Made by a program: the position numbers and the translations under genes. This document shows positions 1 through 5,943 of a DNA stretch of 6,780 nucleotides, in pieces. The first letter of the stretch is position 1, and every line of letters starts with the position of its first letter. Under the pieces are notes generated by a model, which was given only the letters and a program-made list of their open reading frames with translations, did not search any database and was not told the origin of the DNA. The stretch is from positions 1-6,780 of the forward strand of contig VBAB01000582.1 in assembly GCA_005888525.1 (NCBI GenBank), given 5' to 3'. The DNA is from Alphaproteobacteria bacterium (GTDB taxonomy: Bacteria > Pseudomonadota > Alphaproteobacteria > Rhizobiales > Hyphomicrobiaceae).

Positions 1-5
1 GGGTG

Positions 6-556
6 TCAGGCTCGCGCGAGATGCGTCTGCGCGTATACAGCAGGCAGGGGACAGGTGAACGCGATGCTCTCGAGCCGCAGGGTGCCGTCAGGCCCGATCT
101 CCTCGGGCTCTGCCGGCCAGTTGCTGTCCGGGTCGCGCCGCAGCAGTTCGGCAAACACACGCGTCGAATGCACGACGACGATCTCGCGCACGCTGGGGAT
201 CGTCGTGTAGGACCACACGTTGTCCCACGTATCGCGGGCGTCATCGGAGGAGAGAATTTCAACCAGAAGGATTGGATGAGGAACAATGTACTGGCCCGGC
301 TCTTCTGGCTGGCGCGTATACGCGGAGCGACGCATGGTCTAATCAGCGCGTGGCACGGACTGTCCTTGGCGTCGAGATGATTGGCGAGCATATAGGCCAG
401 CGTGGCCTGCACCGAGCCACGTGTCGTAGTGCCGATAGAGATCGCTCGCATCTCGCCATCGACAAGCTGGTACCTACGGCCGCTCCCGTCCCCGGACCAA
501 GCGAGGAAATCGGCCACGGTCATAGCGGGCGGCGTATTGCGCAGCGCTTCAGGCAT
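6..556 (-). pseudogene. Uma2 family (DUF820) nuclease, frameshifted and internally deleted
   Basis: The remnant is in two pieces. From ATG at 556 the frame reads MPEALRNTPPAMTVADFLAW, then RRYQLVDGEM, the usual N-terminus of Uma2 proteins, and is recognisable as far as APRIRA (about position 317). The rest of the family is in another frame, with the longest ATG at 335: PILLVEILS, DTWDNVWSYTTIPSVREI and ELLRR, ending in TGA at 6-8. The two frames differ by a non-multiple of three. The residues normally found between RIRA and EPGQ, including the PDLxV segment, are missing, so a deletion of roughly a dozen or more codons probably caused the shift. Uma2 proteins have a PD-(D/E)XK nuclease-like fold of unclear cellular role. 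The Asp of the PD segment is lost here while the Glu of VEILS remains, so a working enzyme is unlikely. The first frame has no stop before the window edge, so a chimeric protein could still be made. A sequencing error could explain a shift but not the missing segment. Confidence 0.8.
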
Positions 557-573
557 CGCGTTTGCCCCATGGC

Positions 574-605
574 ATTCGTCATTCCCGCGCAGGCGGGAAT
601 CCATG
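574..605. repeat. Short REP-like palindrome
   Basis: The core at 581-600 is ATTCCCGCGCAGGCGGGAAT, with 8-bp perfect arms (ATTCCCGC and GCGGGAAT) around a 4-nt loop, flanked by GTC and CCA. In one minus-strand frame it reads WIPACAGMTN, a string often seen as spurious translation in proteobacterial annotations because this palindrome is dispersed in many genomes. It sits about 25 bp upstream of the Uma2 remnant start and about 50 bp beyond the stop of the GGT-family gene. It could give a hairpin at the 3' end of that transcript, but it has no T-run. Its identity as a repeat is from family knowledge; only one copy is in this window. Confidence 0.7.
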
Positions 606-656
606 CATCTTTCCGCACCTGCTCGGCCCGGTGGCCTGGGTCCCCGCCTTCGCGCC

Positions 657-2504
657 TCACCGCCCCACCGCATAGCCCTGCATGCCGCGGGCGTTGGCGG
701 CGGCTTTGCGGCGCACGCCGTCCTGGGAGGCGGCGCTGAGGCGGCCCTCGGACCAGTCGGGGCCGACTTCCACCTTGTGGCCGCGCCGCTCCAGCTCCTT
801 GATGGTGGCCTTGGGCAGGCGGCCTTCCACCACCAGCACGCCGGGTCGCGCGGTGCGGGGCCAGAAGGAGAGCGGGAAGTGCTCGATGTGCCAGGCCGGC
901 GCGTCGATCGCCTCCTGCAGGTTCATCTTCGGCTTGGCGCTGTGCTTGCTGGCGTGGCGCAGGAACAGCTGGCAGCTCCACTGGTCCTGCTGGTCGCCGC
1001 CGGGCGTGCCCCAGCTCATGTAGGGCTTCCCGTCGCGGAAGGCCATGCCGACCGAGAGCGACGAGCGCGGCCGCTTGCCGGGGGCGAGTGAGCCGGGCAG
1101 TCCCTCCTCCAGCCAGAACATCTGCCCGCGCGAGCCCAGCGGCCAGCCGAGCGCCGGGATCACCGGGGAGGACTGCAACCAGCCGCCCGACGGCGTGGAG
1201 GTGAACATGTTGCCGGCCTTGTCGATGATGTCGATGTGCACGGTGTCGCCGATCACCTTGCCGCTGCTCTCGACTTTCTGCTCGTCGGCGCCGTGGCCCG
1301 TGTGCAGGCGAGCAAACGTGGGCTCGCCGGCGCCGGCCGCGGCTTCTCGCGCGCCTTTGACGATGACGCGTCCGCTGTAGCCCTCGATCCGGCCGGGCCG
1401 CTGGTCCAGGGAAGCCTGCGCGCCCACGAGCTTGCGCCGCTCGGCGTTGTAGGCTTCCGACAGCAGCGTCCCCATCGGCACGTCGACGAACTTGGGATCG
1501 CCGTAGAAGGCTTCGCGATCGGCATAGGCGAGCTTGGCGCACTCCACCCACGTGTGCACGAAATCGGGATCTGTGGGGGCGAGCTTGTCGAGGTCGAAGC
1601 CCTCGAGCAGCGCCAGCATCTGCAGCAGCACCGGGCCCTGCGTCCACGCATGGGGCTTCATCACGCGATAATTGCCGTAGTCGAAGTGGACCGGCTCCTC
1701 GATGGTCGGCAGCCATTTCGCCATGTCATGGGCCGTGAGCACACCCTTGTGCCGCCGGCCGCTGACGTCCATCACCTCGCTGGTGCGGCAGAACGCATCG
1801 ATCGTCTCGGCGACGAAGCCCTGGCTCCAGGCGCGCCGCGCCCGCTCGATCTCCGCCTCGCGCCCGCCGCCGCCGGCCTCGGCCTCCTTCAGGATGCGCT
1901 CGTAGGTCTCGGCGTGCCGCACGTTGGTGAAGAGCGAGTTGGGCGCAGGCACCTTGCCGCCGGGCAGATAGACGGCCGCCGAGGTCGGCCAGTGCTCGCG
2001 GAAGAGCTGCGCGACGGTGGATATGGTAGAGCAGGCGCGCTCGACCAGCGGATAACCGTTGCGGGCGTACGCGATGGCGGGCTCCAGCGCGTCGCGCAGC
2101 CTGAGCGTGCCGAAGTCGCGCAGGATCATCATGTAGGTCTCGAACGTCCCCGGCACGCAGGCGGGCAGCAGGCCGGTGCCTGGGACGATGTCGAGCCCGA
2201 GATGGTCGCGATAGTGCGCGATCGTTGCGCCGGCAGGAGCAGGGCCCTGCCCGCACACGACGATGGGCTTCTTCGCCTTGGCGTCGTAGAGCATGACGGG
2301 CACGTCGCCGCCGGGCCCGCACAGGTGCGGTTCCACCACCTGCAGCGTGAAGGCCGTGGCGATGCCGGCATCGAACGCGTTGCCACCGCGCTCCAGAGTG
2401 CCCATGCCGACCGCGGTCCCGATCCAATGAGTGGAGGCAACGACCCCGAAGGTCCCGTCGATCTCCGGCCGGGTCGTGAAGGGGCCTGCGTTGATGTTGG
2501 CCAT
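657..2504 (-). CDS. Gamma-glutamyltransferase family protein (Ntn hydrolase)
   Basis: This 615-residue protein is a full-length member of the GGT family, which autocleaves at a Thr that becomes the nucleophile of the small subunit and classically hydrolyses or transfers gamma-glutamyl groups. Visible landmarks are GGNAFDA (40-46), EPHLCGPGGD (58-67), the DTVHIDIID block with the predicted nucleophile Thr421 (matching the TTH of E. coli GGT), RSSLS (480-484) and GTPGGD (499-504). The residue matching the substrate Arg of classical GGTs is Gln86 (CGQGPAP), and the MDDF segment is replaced by LGSRGQMF, so gamma-glutamyl recognition looks altered and the substrate is uncertain. No signal peptide or membrane segment is visible, so it is probably cytoplasmic, unlike periplasmic E. 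coli GGT. The start is supported by CCGGAG about 8 bases upstream. It is transcribed away from the membrane-protein gene. The family call is secure; the glutathione hydrolase role is not. Confidence 0.93.
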   Translation of the reverse strand: MANINAGPFTTRPEIDGTFGVVASTHWIGTAVGMGTLERGGNAFDAGIATAFTLQVVEPHLCGPGGDVPVMLYDAKAKKPIVVCGQGPAPAGATIAHYRDHLGLDIVPGTGLLPACVPGTFETYMMILRDFGTLRLRDALEPAIAYARNGYPLVERACSTISTVAQLFREHWPTSAAVYLPGGKVPAPNSLFTNVRHAETYERILKEAEAGGGGREAEIERARRAWSQGFVAETIDAFCRTSEVMDVSGRRHKGVLTAHDMAKWLPTIEEPVHFDYGNYRVMKPHAWTQGPVLLQMLALLEGFDLDKLAPTDPDFVHTWVECAKLAYADREAFYGDPKFVDVPMGTLLSEAYNAERRKLVGAQASLDQRPGRIEGYSGRVIVKGAREAAAGAGEPTFARLHTGHGADEQKVESSGKVIGDTVHIDIIDKAGNMFTSTPSGGWLQSSPVIPALGWPLGSRGQMFWLEEGLPGSLAPGKRPRSSLSVGMAFRDGKPYMSWGTPGGDQQDQWSCQLFLRHASKHSAKPKMNLQEAIDAPAWHIEHFPLSFWPRTARPGVLVVEGRLPKATIKELERRGHKVEVGPDWSEGRLSAASQDGVRRKAAANARGMQGYAVGR

Positions 2505-2553
2505 TGGGTGCTCCGGCTGGCGTTGGCGGCGGCTTTTCGCGATTTGGCGTACA

Positions 2554-2626
2554 CTAGAGCAGGATCGCTTCAGATGGAATTGCCTGCTCCCAAATGCAAC
2601 GTGGGGCTGAAGCGATCCCGCTCTAG
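2554..2626. repeat. 73-bp imperfect palindrome (dispersed-repeat type)
   Basis: The left arm, CTAGAGCAGGATCGCTTCAG (2554-2573), pairs with the right arm, CTGAAGCGATCCCGCTCTAG (2607-2626), at 19 of 20 positions around a 33-nt loop. The single mismatch (A2561 against C2619) is an A-C pair in one orientation and a G-T wobble in the other. Intergenic palindromes starting AGAGCAGGATCG are, as far as I recall, repeated in alphaproteobacterial genomes; copy number cannot be judged here. It occupies the centre of the divergent region, 49 bp from the GGT-family start and 55 bp from the membrane-protein start. It therefore cannot be a 3' terminator for either gene, and it may instead affect their promoters or 5' leaders. 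Confidence 0.85.
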
Positions 2627-2681
2627 CCTAAGGGTCGGCAAGCGCAGATAATCGGCTTGCGTTTGCAGGGCGGGGGATAAT

Positions 2682-3878
2682 GTGAGGGAGCCCATGACGC
2701 TTGCGCGTGTCTTCGTTGCTGTCGCCTATCTCATCCTCGGTGTGTCCTTCGTGGCCTCGACCGGCCTCCTGATCCAGGAGTTCCAGGGCACCGACTGGCG
2801 GTCGATGATCATCGCCCACAGCCACATCTTCCTCTTTTTTCCCGTCTTCGGCATTCTGGCGCTCGCCGCCTTCTATCTGCCCTCCGTCGTATTCATGGAC
2901 CTCTATTGGCGGCATCTGCCCTACGGCAAGCTGCGCTTCCTGGCCGGCCTCGTCGCGCTGGCGGCGATCTCCTACGGCGTCGCCTGGTGGCTGGACGCCA
3001 AACCGCGCGCCGTCTGGGAGGTCTCGCCGCGTGCGCTGGCTGCCGACAGGGGCGATCCCGCGGGCTGCGGGGCCGGCGCGGGCAGCGCGCCATGCCGACG
3101 CGCGCCAATCCTCGCCACGCTGGCGAGCCTGCGCAAGGCGGGACAAACCCGGGTGGGCCTTTCCAAGTTCGCGCGCAGCTGCGAGATCGACCCGATGCTG
3201 GAGACCCCCGAGGAGATGGAGAAGGAGCGCCACTGCTTCCCAGCCGACGCCCGCCTGAAGGCTGCGGCTTGCTGCGAGGTGCAGAAGCGATTTGGCGACG
3301 AGGTCGCGCGGCTGCAGGCTGATCCGGCGCAGCGCTCGCTGGTGGCCGTCTACGAAGCGATCTTCCTGCCGCTCAGGATCTTCTTCGTCCTGATCGTCAT
3401 CGCCATCGGCCTCCTGCTCGCCGCTTGGCGCGACAGGATCGATCTGCTCTACCGGGAAATCATTCCTGCGGTCGAGCGCGGGGTCATCATCGGCGCGTTT
3501 GCCATGCTGTTCTGGCCGGCCATGGACTACGGCTACCAGGCGACCGCCGACGTCCTGTTTGGGCGCACGCAGAGCGGGCCGCACCTGCGGCTGAGCCTGG
3601 TGATCGCACCTTGGGCGCTGCTGCTGCTCTTCTACTTCCTGCGCCGGCTCGGCAGGCAGGGTGAGATGATCGGCCAGATTGCGGGTGTGGTCACCGCCGG
3701 CGTCGCCGTCCTGCGCTACGAGGACCTCAACGACTGGGCGGTCCGCCTCGTGGGGGTTGGAAGCCAGGAGTGGATGATCGCAGGTCTCCTCCTTGTCGCG
3801 CTGGCCGGCTTCGTTGCACTCGTTTGGCCGTGGCGCTCGCATCTGGCGGCGCAGCCGATGAGCTCCACCGGGTCGTGA
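2682..3878 (+). CDS. Polytopic membrane protein with cysteine-containing loop, function unknown
   Basis: I do not recognise this 398-residue protein. Hydrophobic segments lie near residues 9-31, 43-72, 86-103, 226-248, 266-283, 304-321, 329-343 (weak) and 364-382, suggesting 7-8 membrane helices. Basic residues (R77, K83, R85; R250, R252; R321, R322; R385) fit an N-in topology, which puts the 120-residue domain between helices 3 and 4 (about 105-225) in the periplasm. All six cysteines seen (C129, C138, C167, C185, C197, C198) fall in that domain, so disulfides or metal binding are possible. The segment WRDRIDLLYREIIPAVERGV separates helices 4 and 5. Two starts are plausible: GTG 2682, four bases after GGGGGA, and ATG 2694 (residue 5), with AGGGAG only three bases away. 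I used the longer form. corA follows after 92 bp on the same strand, so co-transcription is possible. That it is a real gene is well supported by its length and membrane pattern. Confidence 0.85.
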   Translation: MREPMTLARVFVAVAYLILGVSFVASTGLLIQEFQGTDWRSMIIAHSHIFLFFPVFGILALAAFYLPSVVFMDLYWRHLPYGKLRFLAGLVALAAISYGVAWWLDAKPRAVWEVSPRALAADRGDPAGCGAGAGSAPCRRAPILATLASLRKAGQTRVGLSKFARSCEIDPMLETPEEMEKERHCFPADARLKAAACCEVQKRFGDEVARLQADPAQRSLVAVYEAIFLPLRIFFVLIVIAIGLLLAAWRDRIDLLYREIIPAVERGVIIGAFAMLFWPAMDYGYQATADVLFGRTQSGPHLRLSLVIAPWALLLLFYFLRRLGRQGEMIGQIAGVVTAGVAVLRYEDLNDWAVRLVGVGSQEWMIAGLLLVALAGFVALVWPWRSHLAAQPMSSTGS

Positions 3879-3970
3879 CCATGCGCCGCGCCTTGCTCCG
3901 GCCGGCGACTGCGCGCTTGCGACTCGCCCCGAAGGGGCAATAGGGCGGTTGAGAAAGCCGGAGGCCGCCG

Positions 3971-4948
3971 ATGCTCACCGTGTACGACGCCATGGAAGGT
4001 GCGCTGATCAAGCGCGAGGGGCCGGCACCGATCACCCACGCGGCGGTGTGGATCGACCTGCTGAACCCGACCAGGGACGAGGACCTGCTGGTCGAGAAGG
4101 CGCTTTCCATCTCTGTGCCGACGCGCGAGGAGATGTCCGAGATCGAGGCCTCGAGCCGCCTCTATCAGGAGGGCGGCGGGCACTACATGACGGCCGTCGT
4201 CCTGCATCAGCCGGACCCGCTGTTCGAGCCGCCGGTCGGCACGCCCATCACCTTCATCCTGGCCGGCAACCGCCTGGTCACGGTGCGCTACGCGGAGCCG
4301 CGCGCCTTTCCGATATTCATCAGCCGGGCGCAGAAGAAGGACGCCGCGTGCATGACGGGCACGGCCGTCATGGTCGGCCTCCTCGAGGCCATCATCGACC
4401 GTGAGGCCGACCGCGTGGAGCGTATCCAAGTCGAGGTCGACAAGCTGTCACACGCTATCTTCGCCGGCAAAGGCCGGAACCGCGGCCCAACGCACGGGTT
4501 CGACGTGACGATCCAGATGATCGGGCGGGAGGGTGAGCTGACCTCGAGATCGAGGGAATCGATGCTCACACTCGACCGGCTCACGACCTATCTCGGGCAC
4601 GTCATGGGAGAGCGGGGCGATGAGAAGCTACTGAGGGGCCGCGTCAAGACCGCCAGCCGGGACGTGAGATCGCTGGCCGACCACATCGGCTACCTGTCGA
4701 GCAAAATCCAGTTCCTGCTCGAGGCCACGCTGGGCATGATCAACAACGAGCAGAATACCATCATCAAGATCTTCTCGGTGCTGGCGGTCGCATTGATGCC
4801 GCCGACATTGGTCGGCACGGTCTACGGCATGAACTTCAAGCACATCCCGGAGCTCGAATGGCTGTGGGGCTATCCGTTCGCGCTGGGGATGATGGTGGTT
4901 TCGGCCGTGCTGCCGTGGGTCTACTTCAAGCGCAAGGGCTGGCTGTGA
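3971..4948 (+). CDS. corA: CorA family magnesium/divalent cation transporter
   Basis: This 325-residue protein has normal CorA length and architecture. CorA proteins are homopentameric inner-membrane channels for Mg2+ (in some cases Co2+, Ni2+ or Zn2+). The cytoplasmic domain covers about residues 1-260: an N-terminal alpha/beta part with WIDLLNPT (27-34), then long helices from about 125 onward. The first membrane helix is near 266-284 and ends in the signature YGMNF (285-289), which forms the selectivity filter. The acidic loop HIPELEW follows, then the second helix near 302-318 and the basic tail KRKGWL. The start is supported by GGAGG six bases upstream of ATG. The gene follows the membrane-protein gene on the same strand and converges on the glutaredoxin-DinB gene. 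No Mg-sensing leader can be fitted in the 92-bp upstream gap. The family is secure; the exact cation is not, because CorA and ZntB-like members share this fold. Confidence 0.95.
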   Translation: MLTVYDAMEGALIKREGPAPITHAAVWIDLLNPTRDEDLLVEKALSISVPTREEMSEIEASSRLYQEGGGHYMTAVVLHQPDPLFEPPVGTPITFILAGNRLVTVRYAEPRAFPIFISRAQKKDAACMTGTAVMVGLLEAIIDREADRVERIQVEVDKLSHAIFAGKGRNRGPTHGFDVTIQMIGREGELTSRSRESMLTLDRLTTYLGHVMGERGDEKLLRGRVKTASRDVRSLADHIGYLSSKIQFLLEATLGMINNEQNTIIKIFSVLAVALMPPTLVGTVYGMNFKHIPELEWLWGYPFALGMMVVSAVLPWVYFKRKGWL

Positions 4949-5040
4949 TGATGGTAGGGCACGATGGTCCCGACCTTGCTCGCGCCGCACAGGGCGAGGG
5001 CGCGTGACAGCCCTTCCCGACCCCATAGCAAGCGGCGGCT

Positions 5041-5835
5041 CTACGCAGCCGGCTTCTCGTCATCCCAAACCTTGTCCGGCATTGGCAGCCCGTCGAAGGT
5101 CTCCTTGCCGACCGGCCGGTCGGGCGCAATCCCGAGCATGCCGAGCACCATCATCATTTGGCGCACGTGCTGGCCGGAATGCCACGTGGTGCGCTCCAGA
5201 TAGTCGTGCAGGGTGACGCTGCCGTAGTAGACGCTGGCCTTGGTGTCGAAGTTCGCGGTCTGGCCCGGGCCGCGCCACCAGGTCTCGATCCCCGACAGCA
5301 CGTTGCGGCCGTAGTCCAGGATCTGCTCCTTGGTCTTCATCTCGGGCGGCGGCACGCGGTTGTAGGCGCCCTCCTTCAGGGGCAGGCCCTGCACCTCGTG
5401 CTCCAGGAAGGCGTCGGCGATGTTGAAGATGTGGTAGGCAAGCTGGGCATAGCTGCGCGGTCGATTGGGCAGCTGCTGGCCGAGCTTGTCGTCGGGGATC
5501 TGGGCAAACAGCCGTTGCGCAGCTTGCTGTATCGTCACGAGTCGGGAGACGAGCTCAGGCACCGGGAGCATCTTTGCGCCGCCCCACTTGATGCCGGCCA
5601 CGCGCGCCACGTCCTTCAGCACCTGGCCGTTCGCCCAATCCTTGCCGCGGCGCACGATCGGCACGCTGCGGATGCCGAGCTCGGCGAGCTCCGCGAAGGC
5701 AGCCTTGTCGGCCAGCACGTTGACGGAGACGAAAGGCACCCCGTGCCTGGTGAGGAACTCCTTCATGCGCAGGCAGCTGGTGCAGCCGGGCTGCCAATAG
5801 GCCTTGATGGCGGGCTCGGCGGTCGCTTGGGCCAT
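5041..5835 (-). CDS. Glutaredoxin domain fused to DinB-like domain
   Basis: This 264-residue protein has two parts. Residues 8-85 form a glutaredoxin/NrdH-like domain: IKAYWQPGCTSCLRMKEFL with a Cys18-Thr-Ser-Cys21 active site, then IRSVPIV with the cis-Pro (P59) that closes the thiol-binding cleft. Residues about 92-240 look like a DinB/YfiT four-helix bundle, with YAQLAYHIFNIADAF (His135) and TWHSGQHVRQ (His219, His223) giving the three-His metal site usual for that superfamily. DinB-like proteins include metal-dependent thiol S-transferases using bacillithiol or mycothiol and mycothiol-dependent maleylpyruvate isomerase. Fusion to a glutaredoxin suggests work on a glutathione-type thiol or its conjugates, but no substrate can be read from the sequence. 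There is no signal peptide, so it is probably cytoplasmic. GGAGG six bases before ATG 5835 fixes the start. It is divergent from the ATP-grasp-like gene and convergent with corA. Confidence 0.9.
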   Translation of the reverse strand: MAQATAEPAIKAYWQPGCTSCLRMKEFLTRHGVPFVSVNVLADKAAFAELAELGIRSVPIVRRGKDWANGQVLKDVARVAGIKWGGAKMLPVPELVSRLVTIQQAAQRLFAQIPDDKLGQQLPNRPRSYAQLAYHIFNIADAFLEHEVQGLPLKEGAYNRVPPPEMKTKEQILDYGRNVLSGIETWWRGPGQTANFDTKASVYYGSVTLHDYLERTTWHSGQHVRQMMMVLGMLGIAPDRPVGKETFDGLPMPDKVWDDEKPAA

Positions 5836-5851
5836 GGCGTTCCTCCGTCGT

Positions 5852-5890
5852 GATTAGCATTGGCAGACGCCTTGCGGCTGCGATTAGTAT
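5852..5890. promoter_or_regulatory. 9-bp direct repeat in divergent intergenic region, candidate operator
   Basis: GATTAGCAT (5852-5860) and GATTAGTAT (5882-5890) match at 8 of 9 positions and start exactly 30 bp apart, about three helical turns, so they lie on the same DNA face. They fall in the 108 bp between the Grx-DinB start (5835) and the ATP-grasp-like start (5944). The minus-strand reading of 5886-5891 is TATACT, which resembles a -10 box for the Grx-DinB gene, but I see no convincing -35. This could be a regulator site or chance. Confidence 0.3.
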
Positions 5891-5943
5891 AGCCGCTCCC
5901 GCCTCATGCAGCACCGTCATTCGCGAATAACGGACCCCCGGAA

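Noticed and set aside
520..1716. A 398-codon minus-strand open frame crossing the end of the GGT-family gene
   Set aside because: It is an out-of-frame reading of the same strand as the GGT gene. It runs through the REP-like palindrome into the Uma2 remnant and has no family features.
1236..2651. A 471-codon plus-strand open frame
   Set aside because: It lies antisense to the GGT-family gene, which has clear family motifs throughout. The translation is rich in Arg, Gly and Ala with no recognisable domain, as expected from the reverse of GC-biased codons.
2647..2681. Two GATAAT strings (2647-2652 and 2676-2681) before the membrane-protein gene, possible -10 boxes
   Set aside because: Neither has a recognisable -35 at 16-18 bp. 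The second would put the transcript start almost on the start codon.
2628..3842. A 404-codon minus-strand open frame
   Set aside because: It is antisense to the membrane-protein gene. The translation is rich in charged residues and Gln with low-complexity character, while the plus strand gives a coherent helix and charge pattern.
3926..3938. Hairpin GCCCC-GAA-GGGGC before corA
   Set aside because: A 5-bp stem with no T-run is too weak to call a terminator or leader structure.
3881..3943. A 20-codon frame MRRALLRPATARLRLAPKGQ between the membrane-protein gene and corA
   Set aside because: It has no ribosome site of its own apart from overlap with the preceding stop region, and its Arg/Ala/Leu composition is typical of random GC-rich sequence.
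4981..5004. Inverted repeat CGCGCC / GGCGCG between the convergent corA and Grx-DinB genes
   Set aside because: The position suits a bidirectional terminator, but a 6-bp stem with a 12-nt loop and no T-run is expected by chance at this GC content.
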